This document shows, in pieces, positions 1 through 5,122 of a stretch of DNA of 5,122 bases; the first letter of the stretch is position 1, and the number at the start of each line of letters is the position of its first letter. The notes below the pieces were generated by a model. That model did not search any database. It was given only the letters and a program-made list of their open reading frames with translations, and was not told the origin of the DNA. Both the position numbers and the translations under genes were made by a program. The DNA is from Chitinophagaceae bacterium (GTDB taxonomy: Bacteria; Bacteroidota; Bacteroidia; Chitinophagales; Chitinophagaceae): contig CANKNL010000222.1 in assembly GCA_947483345.1 (NCBI GenBank), forward strand, positions 1 to 5,122. Reading direction: 5' to 3'.

Positions 1-1
1 A

Positions 2-100
2 CTGAATTGGCAACAGGTAATAGCCAGTATTACAGTAGGCTTTATTTCGGTAATCTGGTTTGAAGCAGTGAAATATTTTAAGCGATTGAAAATTAAGTGA
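2..100 (+). CDS. C-terminal end of a membrane protein, probably a cation-transporting P-type ATPase (partial, 5' end outside window)
   Basis: An open frame enters from the left edge and ends at TGA 98-100, giving 32 residues that begin LNWQQVIASITVGFISVIWF and end EAVKYFKRLKIK. A hydrophobic helix of about 17 residues (VIASITVGFISVIWF), then a short amphipathic segment and a basic tail, is the usual ending of calcium/cation P-type ATPases (last helix of the Cation_ATPase_C region, with the W-F/L-E-x-x-K signature). The family call rests on this short tail only, so another polytopic transporter is possible. The last 8 bases overlap the 3' end of the convergent bacilliredoxin gene, which leaves no room for a separate terminator. 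Confidence 0.5.
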   Translation: MNWQQVIASITVGFISVIWFEAVKYFKRLKIK

Positions 101-428
101 GGGCTATTTGTTCAACGATCTCATCCATTTGAATGCCGCCATGGCTTTCCTCATAAACACAAATGCTGTTCTTAATTAAAAGAATCTGTGGAGAGGCATG
201 TTCTATGTTAAAATCTGCCGCAATAAAATTAGAAAGAGGGCGGTATTTTAATAGGTCAAGAAAATAAAAATCGCCTGATTCAGGTTGTGAACTACTTTCC
301 AAACGGTATTTAGCCATACTGCTGATAGAGCAGCGGGTACTGTGTTTGAAAATAACCTGGGGCCTGGTCTTTGATATTTCTTTAATGTCTGTTAGCTGAT
401 CTGCACAGGTTAAATCAATCCAGTTCAT
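93..428 (-). CDS. ytxJ: Bacilliredoxin-like monothiol protein, YtxJ family
   Basis: This 111-residue cytoplasmic protein has the thioredoxin-like fold features of the YtxJ (DUF2847, 'bacillithiol system redox-active protein') family. Visible marks are the active-site stretch FKHSTRCSISS with a single redox cysteine at residue 33, a RPLSNFIA segment (about 63-70), the HASPQ motif with the expected cis-proline at residue 80, and the late strand QILLIKN. The Bacillus relatives have CPIS where this protein has CSIS. In the family such proteins remove bacillithiol from mixed disulfides on proteins; that role here is inferred. Cys8 and Cys90 are not in the active-site motif. Start ATG is at 428 and stop TAA at 95-93. 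It lies 18 bases downstream of a small lipoprotein-like gene on the same strand, probably in one transcript. Its 3' end overlaps the convergent membrane-protein gene by 8 bases. Confidence 0.85.
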   Translation of the reverse strand: MNWIDLTCADQLTDIKEISKTRPQVIFKHSTRCSISSMAKYRLESSSQPESGDFYFLDLLKYRPLSNFIAADFNIEHASPQILLIKNSICVYEESHGGIQMDEIVEQIALT

Positions 429-446
429 ATCTGTTCTGTGCAGGTT

Positions 447-560
447 TTAATGTATTATATTTTCACTCATTGGACAGCCAGCTTTGCGACTGGGGCTGCA
501 ACTGCTGAATATAGCTGTAACGGTAAATAATACAACTAAAACAAAAAATATTTTTTTCAT
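447..560 (-). CDS. Tiny lipoprotein-like peptide (37 aa), first gene of the bacilliredoxin operon
   Basis: ATG at 560-558 opens a 37-codon frame ending at TAA 449-447. The peptide starts MKKIFFVLVVLFTVTAIFSS, followed by Cys21 and the tail SPSRKAGCPMSENIIH. It has a textbook lipoprotein signal layout: two lysines, a hydrophobic core from residue 4 to 18, and a lipobox-like FSSC with Cys21 as the lipidation site. Phenylalanine at -3 is less usual than leucine. The mature peptide would be only 17 residues with one free thiol, Cys29, in a GCPM context. Small Bacteroidota lipoproteins with an SRK-x-GCP tail are a pattern I recall but cannot verify here. A good promoter lies just upstream and the bacilliredoxin gene begins 18 bases downstream, so the two are probably co-transcribed. 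The function is unknown; a role in envelope thiol chemistry is only a guess from the neighbour. Confidence 0.7.
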   Translation of the reverse strand: MKKIFFVLVVLFTVTAIFSSCSPSRKAGCPMSENIIH

Positions 561-593
561 CATTTTCTATTTGGAGTTAAAAACTTATTATTG

Positions 594-625
594 CAAAACT
601 AAGTTTAAATAATAGGGTTTACAAG
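594..625 (-). promoter_or_regulatory. Bacteroidota-type promoter for the lipoprotein/bacilliredoxin pair
   Basis: Read on the minus strand, TAGTTTTG at 601-594 matches the Bacteroidota -7 consensus TAnnTTTG exactly. CTTG at 625-622 matches three of four bases of the -33 element TTTG at a spacing of 20. Transcription would start near 587, giving a leader of about 27 bases before the ATG at 560. The consensus is established for the phylum; its use here is inferred from sequence and position. Confidence 0.55.
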
Positions 626-739
626 AACTAAACGAATAAATTCAATTTATATTACTTTTTGCAACCATTTAATTTGGTAAAATACAATAAATTAAGCCTA
701 TTATACATTCAGTAAACCTCAACATCACAAAAAAATATA

Positions 740-1507
740 ATGTTAAAATTAAACCGACCAATTGCCTTTATTGATTTGGAAACAACCGGAATCAGCCTGT
801 CGAACGACCGGATTGTTGAAATTGCCATTATTAAAATTTTGCCTGATGGCAGCCGGCAGGTAAAAAGAAAACTCATTAATCCAGAAATGCCTATCCCAAA
901 AGAATCGAGTGATATACATGGTATAACCGATGATATGGTAAAAGAGGCCCCCACTTTTAAGCAGGCCGGAAACGAAATTAAAATGTTTATTGACAACTGT
1001 GATATGGGCGGTTACAACAGCAACCGTTTTGATATCCCGATTTTGATGGAAGAATTTTTACGTGCCGATATGGATGTTGATCTAAGTACAAGGAAAATGG
1101 TGGATGTGCAGCATATATTTTATACGATGGAGCCCCGTACATTAACCGCCGCCTATAAGTTCTTTTGCCAGAAAGAAATGGTAAATGCCCATAGTGCAGA
1201 AGCAGATGTGGATGCCACCATTGATGTATTTATGGCACAGTTAGAACGGTATAAAAACCTGGGCGACTCTGTTGAATCCATTCTGCTTGCCATTGGCGAA
1301 GATAAAATAGTGGACTATGCCCGCCGCTTTAGTTTTAATGAAAAAGGACTTGAAGTCTTTAATTTTGGTAAACACAAAGGCCGGCCCGTAATTGATGTAT
1401 TAAAGGCAGAACCACAATATTACGACTGGATGATGCGAGGGGATTTTCCATTGCATACCAAGCAAAAACTCACTGAAATACTAAACAGAACCCTGTTAAA
1501 AAGGTAA
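740..1507 (+). CDS. DEDDh-family 3'-5' exonuclease with ExoX-like C-terminal domain
   Basis: A 255-residue soluble protein. Residues about 8-165 form an RNase T/DnaQ-type exonuclease domain with all acidic metal ligands and the catalytic histidine: Exo I FIDLETTG (Asp12, Glu14), Exo II GGYNSNRFDIPIL (Asp98), and Exo III HSAEADVDAT (His151, Asp156). The histidine at that spacing places it in the DEDDh class, as in DNA polymerase III epsilon and exonuclease X. Residues about 205-250 (FNFGKHKGRPVIDV, then YYDWMMRGDFP) match the small module found at the C-terminus of exodeoxyribonuclease X-like proteins. The expected activity is Mg-dependent removal of 3' nucleotides from DNA, in repair or proofreading. 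There is no polymerase-binding or GIY-YIG domain, so it is not a UvrC-like fusion. The ATG at 740 is the natural start because the exonuclease strand begins a few residues later. No clear promoter was found upstream. Confidence 0.9.
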   Translation: MLKLNRPIAFIDLETTGISLSNDRIVEIAIIKILPDGSRQVKRKLINPEMPIPKESSDIHGITDDMVKEAPTFKQAGNEIKMFIDNCDMGGYNSNRFDIPILMEEFLRADMDVDLSTRKMVDVQHIFYTMEPRTLTAAYKFFCQKEMVNAHSAEADVDATIDVFMAQLERYKNLGDSVESILLAIGEDKIVDYARRFSFNEKGLEVFNFGKHKGRPVIDVLKAEPQYYDWMMRGDFPLHTKQKLTEILNRTLLKR

Positions 1508-1558
1508 TAAAACTGCCGTTGTAGAAAATATGTTAATAAGACAGTTATAATTATCCTT

Positions 1559-1566
1559 TAAATTTG
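1559..1566 (+). promoter_or_regulatory. Possible -7 promoter element upstream of the glycosyltransferase
   Basis: TAAATTTG fits the Bacteroidota -7 consensus TAnnTTTG exactly and ends 23 bases before the TTG start at 1590. No TTTG or TTG element is present at the expected -33 distance, so the gene may instead be transcribed partly or wholly from upstream. Confidence 0.35.
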
Positions 1567-1589
1567 AAAATATAAACTGATCAACTGTA

Positions 1590-2384
1590 TTGGAAAAATT
1601 AGTTATCATACCAACATTTAATGAAAAAGAAAACATCGAAAAAATAATCGATGCTGTTTTTCAGTTGCAGTTGAATTATCATATCCTTATTATTGACGAC
1701 AACTCACCTGATGGCACAGCCGAAATTATTAAAACGGTTATGCTCAATTATCCGGGGCAGTTATTTTTAGAACAACGTACCGGAAAATTAGGTTTAGGCA
1801 CGGCCTATATTTATGGTTTTAAATGGGCCATAGACAAGGGGTACCAGTATATTTTTGAAATGGATGCCGATTTTTCTCACAATCCTGTTGATCTGGAAGG
1901 ACTTTATCTGGCCTGTAAAAATGGAGCAGATGTGGCTGTAGGATCACGGTACATTAAAGGGGGTGCCATTGCAAACTGGCCGGCAAACCGGATTCTGCTT
2001 TCTAAGGGCGCGTCTGTATATACAAGGCTTATCACCTGGATGCCGGTTAAGGATCCCACGGCAGGTTTCGTTTGTTATAAAAAACAGGTACTGGAGGCGA
2101 TTAACCTGGATGGCATTGGTTTTGTAGGATATGCTTTTCAGATTGAAATGAAATTTGCAGCCTGGAAACTGGGCTTTACAATTGTAGAAGTGCCCATTAC
2201 TTTTATCGACCGCGAATTTGGCGCCAGTAAAATGAATAAGAGTATTATCAAAGAAGGCGTGTTGGGCGTACTTAAACTACGCTGGCAAAGTATATTTAAA
2301 AATTATCATAAAAAAGTGGCCAATAGCGATTATTTCAGTGCTGTAAATTTTAGCCAGCCAGATGTTGCTTTAGAAAGTAAATGA
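1590..2384 (+). CDS. Polyprenol (dolichol)-phosphate mannosyltransferase-like glycosyltransferase, GT2 family, TTG start
   Basis: This 264-residue enzyme has the DPM1-like GT2 order of motifs: VIIPTFNEKENI (5-16), LIIDDNSPDGTAEII (33-47, nucleotide-binding Asp36/Asp37), the metal-binding EMDADFSHNP (90-99, Asp92/Asp94), AVGSRYIKGG (116-125), DPTAGF (145-150), QIEMK (184-188) and DREFGASKMN (207-216). The family moves a sugar, usually mannose, from GDP-sugar to a polyprenyl phosphate on the cytoplasmic membrane face, supplying lipid-linked donors for glycan or protein glycosylation; the exact sugar cannot be read from sequence. There are no transmembrane helices after the catalytic domain, so it is the short, membrane-peripheral type. 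The start must be TTG at 1590: an in-frame TGA lies at 1578-1580, no ATG lies between, and the next in-frame ATG would delete the first nucleotide-binding strand. It follows the exonuclease gene by 82 bases. Confidence 0.88.
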   Translation: MEKLVIIPTFNEKENIEKIIDAVFQLQLNYHILIIDDNSPDGTAEIIKTVMLNYPGQLFLEQRTGKLGLGTAYIYGFKWAIDKGYQYIFEMDADFSHNPVDLEGLYLACKNGADVAVGSRYIKGGAIANWPANRILLSKGASVYTRLITWMPVKDPTAGFVCYKKQVLEAINLDGIGFVGYAFQIEMKFAAWKLGFTIVEVPITFIDREFGASKMNKSIIKEGVLGVLKLRWQSIFKNYHKKVANSDYFSAVNFSQPDVALESK

Positions 2385-2439
2385 TCTTGTTCCTGAAAAC
2401 CATTGCCTGCTCAAAAATAATTTCACAAGCTTTTATGTA

Positions 2440-2458
2440 ATGCTTTTTAAAAAGGCAT
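2440..2458. repeat. Short imperfect inverted repeat upstream of the vWA gene
   Basis: ATGCTTTTTAAAAAGGCAT reads almost the same on both strands, with arms ATGC/GCAT around T5A5 and one extra G. It lies in the 95-base gap between the glycosyltransferase stop and the vWA start, 21 bases before the ATG. It is too A+T-rich and lacks a following T-run, so it is a poor intrinsic terminator. A protein-binding site or chance are equally possible. Confidence 0.3.
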
Positions 2459-2479
2459 CTGTATAACAAACTCATTGTT

Positions 2480-4516
2480 ATGCAAAAAATAATTTTCACT
2501 ATGGCCACATGTGCTTTTGCCATGCTGGCTTTCATTTCTCCCTTGTCGTTTGTTGTAACCGGCAAAATAACTGACATAGATGGGAATCCGGTATCATTTG
2601 CCACGGTAAAAATTAAAGGCTCAAAAACGGGGCTCTCAGCAGATGCCAATGGCTTTTTTACCATAAAAGTGAATAGCGAAAACGACGTCCTGTCTATTTC
2701 TGCTGCATCTTTTAAAGACACAGAAGTGCGGGTTGGCACACTAAGATACTTTAGCATCATTTTGGAAAAAGGAGGTACGGAATTAAAAGAAGTAATCGTT
2801 ACGGCAGCTTATGGTGTAAAACGTACTGCACGAAGTACGTCATCCAATGTGCAAAATAATAGTGGCTATCAGTATAATCCACTTTATCAGTCAAATGTAA
2901 ATAATGCATTGGCAGGCAAAGTATCCGGTGTACAGGTAAGGTCACAAATGCCTAATCAAGTTGCTGCAGATAAAAAAATAAGGTTAAGGGGTGAGAATAG
3001 TTTGGGTAATACAAATGCCGACTTTGAAAGAGAAGGCTATGATTATATTCTTGAAAATGCCTTTTTAAAAGTAAAGGATAATCCACTCTCTACTTTTTCA
3101 ATTGATGTTGATGCGGCATCTTACAGTAATATACGCCGGTTTTTAACATCCGGTCAATTACCACCGGCAGGTGCAGTACGTATTGAGGAAATGATAAATT
3201 ATTTCAAGTATGATTATCCACAACCAAAAAATAATGATCCCTTTTCTGTAAATACAGAGATCAGTTCCTGCCCATGGAACCCTGCCCATCGATTGGCACT
3301 GGTAGGGCTGCAGGGAAAAATTATCCCCACCGACAACCTGCCATCTAGCAATATTGTTTTTCTGATTGATGTGTCCGGATCGATGTCGGACATTAATAAG
3401 CTGCCTTTGTTAAAGCAATCTTTAAAATTATTGGTTGACCAGTTAAGAGAAAAAGACAAAGTTAGTTTGGTGGTATATGCCGGTAATGCCGGCCTGGTAT
3501 TGCCTGCCACCAATGGGTTACAAAAAAATAAAATTAAAGAAGCGATTGACCTGCTGGAATCAGGCGGATCAACAGCCGGTGGAGCCGGTATTGAACTGGC
3601 TTATAAAACGGCAACCGATAATTTTATTAAAGGAGGCAATAACCGTGTAATACTTTGTACCGATGGCGATTTTAATGTTGGTTTGAGCAGTGATGATGCA
3701 TTAGAAAATATCATAGAGAAAAAAAGAGCATCAGGCGTTTTTTTAACAGTGCTGGGATTTGGTATGGGTAACTACCAGGATGCCAAAATGCAAAAACTGG
3801 CAGACAAAGGCAATGGCAATCACGCCTATATTGATCAATTGAGTGAAGCAAAAAAAGTGTTAGTCAGTGAATTTGGCGGAACCCTTTTCACCATTGCTAA
3901 AGATGTAAAACTTCAGATAGAATTTAATCCTGCTATCGTACAGGGCTATCGCCTGATTGGTTATGAGAACCGGATGCTTGAAAAAGAAGATTTTAATAAT
4001 GATAAAAAAGATGCCGGTGATTTGGGTAGTGGCCATACCGTTACGGCATTGTACGAAATTATACCTACTGGATCACCATCAACTTTTTTACAGCAAGTGG
4101 ATACTTTAAAATACCAAACCGCAGAAAAATTTTCAGCTTCTGCATTTGGAAAAGAACTGATGACTTTAAAGATGCGGTACAAACAACCTGATGATACTAC
4201 CAGTAAATTAATGACCGTGGCTGTTTTAGACTTACAAAAACAGATCCAGTTTACATCAGCCAATTTTAGATTTGCTGCAGCCGTTGCTGAGTTTGGTATG
4301 TTATTACGCAACTCAACTTTTAAACAACAGGCATCGTATACAGACGTGATTAGTATGGCCACAAATGCGGTGGGGGTTGATCAGGAAGGTTATCGAAAAG
4401 AGTTTCTTAAACTGGTACAAAATGCCAACAGCATGGCCAAAAAAGAAGATCGAAAAAAAAGAAATTTGGAATTTAATGACGATGACGACATTGAAACCGT
4501 ATCTGCAAATAAGTAA
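2480..4516 (+). CDS. Secreted YfbK-like von Willebrand factor A protein with SusC-like N-terminal extension
   Basis: A 678-residue envelope protein. Residues 1-22 look like a signal sequence or anchor (one lysine, then a hydrophobic core); there is no lipobox. Residues about 25-96 (VVTGKITDIDGNPVSFATVK...) are a carboxypeptidase-regulatory-like beta domain. ELKEVIVTAAYGVKR (101-115), ALAGKVSGVQVR (143-154) and KIRLRGENSLGN (166-177) match the opening of a SusC-type TonB plug. The plug then stops, and the YfbK-type region begins at YDYILENAF (187-195) and DNPLSTFSIDVDAASY (200-215). The vWA domain follows at about 291-465 with a complete MIDAS: DVSGSMS (Asp297, Ser299, Ser301), Thr365 in GGSTAGGAG, and Asp395 in CTDGD. 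Residues about 475-655 match the YfbK C-terminal domain (DUF3520). The tail is acidic (FNDDDDIE). MIDAS domains bind ligands through a divalent metal; the partner is unknown. It is not a transporter because no beta-barrel exists. The next gene starts 18 bases on, so an operon is likely. Confidence 0.9.
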   Translation: MQKIIFTMATCAFAMLAFISPLSFVVTGKITDIDGNPVSFATVKIKGSKTGLSADANGFFTIKVNSENDVLSISAASFKDTEVRVGTLRYFSIILEKGGTELKEVIVTAAYGVKRTARSTSSNVQNNSGYQYNPLYQSNVNNALAGKVSGVQVRSQMPNQVAADKKIRLRGENSLGNTNADFEREGYDYILENAFLKVKDNPLSTFSIDVDAASYSNIRRFLTSGQLPPAGAVRIEEMINYFKYDYPQPKNNDPFSVNTEISSCPWNPAHRLALVGLQGKIIPTDNLPSSNIVFLIDVSGSMSDINKLPLLKQSLKLLVDQLREKDKVSLVVYAGNAGLVLPATNGLQKNKIKEAIDLLESGGSTAGGAGIELAYKTATDNFIKGGNNRVILCTDGDFNVGLSSDDALENIIEKKRASGVFLTVLGFGMGNYQDAKMQKLADKGNGNHAYIDQLSEAKKVLVSEFGGTLFTIAKDVKLQIEFNPAIVQGYRLIGYENRMLEKEDFNNDKKDAGDLGSGHTVTALYEIIPTGSPSTFLQQVDTLKYQTAEKFSASAFGKELMTLKMRYKQPDDTTSKLMTVAVLDLQKQIQFTSANFRFAAAVAEFGMLLRNSTFKQQASYTDVISMATNAVGVDQEGYRKEFLKLVQNANSMAKKEDRKKRNLEFNDDDDIETVSANK

Positions 4517-4534
4517 ATTATAAAAACAGTAATC

Positions 4535-5122
4535 ATGCAAAAATGGCAAATCAGCATTCAGGAACCATGTCACGAAAACTGGCAACAAATGACCGCAACA
4601 GACCAGGGGCGTTTTTGTAATGCCTGTGTAAAGGAAGTGATTGATTTTAGTATGCTCACTGATGTGGAAATGCTTAATTATTTTAACACCCGCAGTTTTG
4701 AGAAGGTTTGTGGCAGAGCATTGCCCAGTCAGTTAAACAGAACACTCAGCAGTTCAAAAGAGCCAAAGAAAAAAACATTCTGGTATGGGCATTATATGCT
4801 GTTGTTTTTTATGTTTTTTGCAAAAGCAAAGCCTTCAAAAGCGCAGGAGAAAATAGAAGTAAATTCAAAGATTAAGCAAAATTCAATGGGGATGGATTTT
4901 ATTTCAAAAGCCTTGACAAATGATGTCGTATCTGGCATAAAAAGGGCTGAAAACAAAATGGACACGATACAAAAAAACAGAATTGGACAAACGCAATTAA
5001 GTTTAGCGGAGTTGCCCGATGTTACAGAAGCTGTACAGCCTGTTTATATAATTGATGGCCTTATTTCTACTACTGCAGATCATATTAGTGCCGAAGATAT
5101 AGAAGATAAGATTTTTCTTCAA
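4535..5122 (+). CDS. Cysteine-rich single-pass membrane protein with a plug-like C-terminal segment (partial, 3' end outside window)
   Basis: ATG at 4535 opens a frame that stays open for 196 codons to the window edge. Residues 1-60 carry a conserved-looking cysteine module: EPCHENWQQM (Cys12, His13), GRFCNACVKEVIDFS (Cys28 and Cys31, a CxxC pair) and KVCGRALPSQLNR (Cys59). I recall this N-terminus as recurrent in Bacteroidota membrane proteins; the cysteine layout would suit zinc binding, but that is inference. KEPKKK then precedes a hydrophobic helix at about 82-97 (FWYGHYMLLFFMFFA), predicting a cytoplasmic N-terminus and periplasmic C-terminus. Residues about 105-165 form a polar linker. 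QPVYIIDGLI (168-177) and HISAEDIEDKIFL (183-195) resemble the 'PLYVIDG...INPNDIESI.VLK' half of a TonB-dependent receptor plug. The start lies 18 bases after the vWA stop, so the two are probably co-transcribed. The rest of the protein, including any further domain, cannot be seen, and no function is established. Confidence 0.8.
   Translation, partial: MQKWQISIQEPCHENWQQMTATDQGRFCNACVKEVIDFSMLTDVEMLNYFNTRSFEKVCGRALPSQLNRTLSSSKEPKKKTFWYGHYMLLFFMFFAKAKPSKAQEKIEVNSKIKQNSMGMDFISKALTNDVVSGIKRAENKMDTIQKNRIGQTQLSLAELPDVTEAVQPVYIIDGLISTTADHISAEDIEDKIFLQ

Noticed and set aside
640..739. Promoter for the exonuclease gene (TACTTTTTG at 653-661, TAATTTG at 670-676, TACATTCA at 704-711)
   Set aside because: Each has the wrong number of bases between TA and TTTG or mismatches in the TTTG part, and none has a -33 element at the right distance, so no specific promoter can be supported.
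709..996. Minus-strand open frame of 95 codons opposite the exonuclease start
   Set aside because: It lies mostly antisense to the conserved exonuclease domain, its protein shows no recognisable motif, and the plus-strand gene has all catalytic residues.
1511..1546. AACTG...CAGTT inverted repeat after the exonuclease gene as a terminator
   Set aside because: The arms are only five bases, the loop is about 26 bases, and no T-run follows.
2350..2760. Minus-strand open frame of 136 codons spanning the gap before the vWA gene
   Set aside because: It overlaps the end of the glycosyltransferase and the signal/regulatory domain of the vWA gene in antisense, has no recognisable domain, and has no promoter-like element that I could see.
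2480..3020. TonB-dependent receptor (SusC) gene
   Set aside because: Only the regulatory domain and the first part of the plug are present; the rest is a vWA/YfbK protein with no beta-barrel.
3214..4588. Three minus-strand open frames (3214-3513, 3961-4362, 4313-4588) opposite the vWA gene and the start of the next gene
   Set aside because: They are antisense to conserved coding sequence, have no family features, and the last two overlap each other.

Overview
The window looks like chromosomal DNA of a Bacteroidota (Bacteroidetes) member, most likely of the Chitinophagaceae/Sphingobacteriia type. This is inferred from protein families, not from a search. The DNA is A+T-rich, starts lack Shine-Dalgarno sequences, and two upstream regions carry a TAnnTTTG -7 box. 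The families are also typical of the phylum: a SusC-type carboxypeptidase-regulatory/plug N-terminus, a YfbK-like vWA protein, a YtxJ-type bacilliredoxin, and a 'CHENW...GRFCNAC' cysteine-rich membrane protein.

Layout. Positions 2-100 (+) are the last 32 codons of a membrane protein, probably the C-terminus of a cation P-type ATPase. It runs tail-to-tail into a minus-strand pair: a 37-residue lipoprotein-like peptide (447-560) followed 18 bases later by a bacilliredoxin-like protein (93-428). A Bacteroidota-type promoter sits upstream of the pair (594-625). On the plus strand follow a DEDDh exonuclease with an ExoX-like C-terminal module (740-1507) and a soluble polyprenol-phosphate mannosyltransferase-like GT2 enzyme with a TTG start (1590-2384). 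Next come a 678-residue secreted vWA protein (2480-4516) and, 18 bases after its stop, a gene for a cysteine-rich single-pass membrane protein that runs off the right edge (4535-5122).

How the genes relate. The exonuclease and glycosyltransferase look like unrelated housekeeping genes. The lipoprotein/bacilliredoxin pair suggests a small thiol-redox operon. The last two genes form the most interesting unit. The vWA protein has the first half of a SusC-like TonB plug (AGKVSGVQVR...IRLRGENSLGN) in front of its YfbK-like region. The next gene has a stretch resembling the second half of such a plug (VYIIDG...ISAEDIED) after its membrane segment. Neither protein shows a beta-barrel in the visible sequence. 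This could be a cell-envelope pair that reuses plug modules, but its function is unknown and the split-plug reading is inference.
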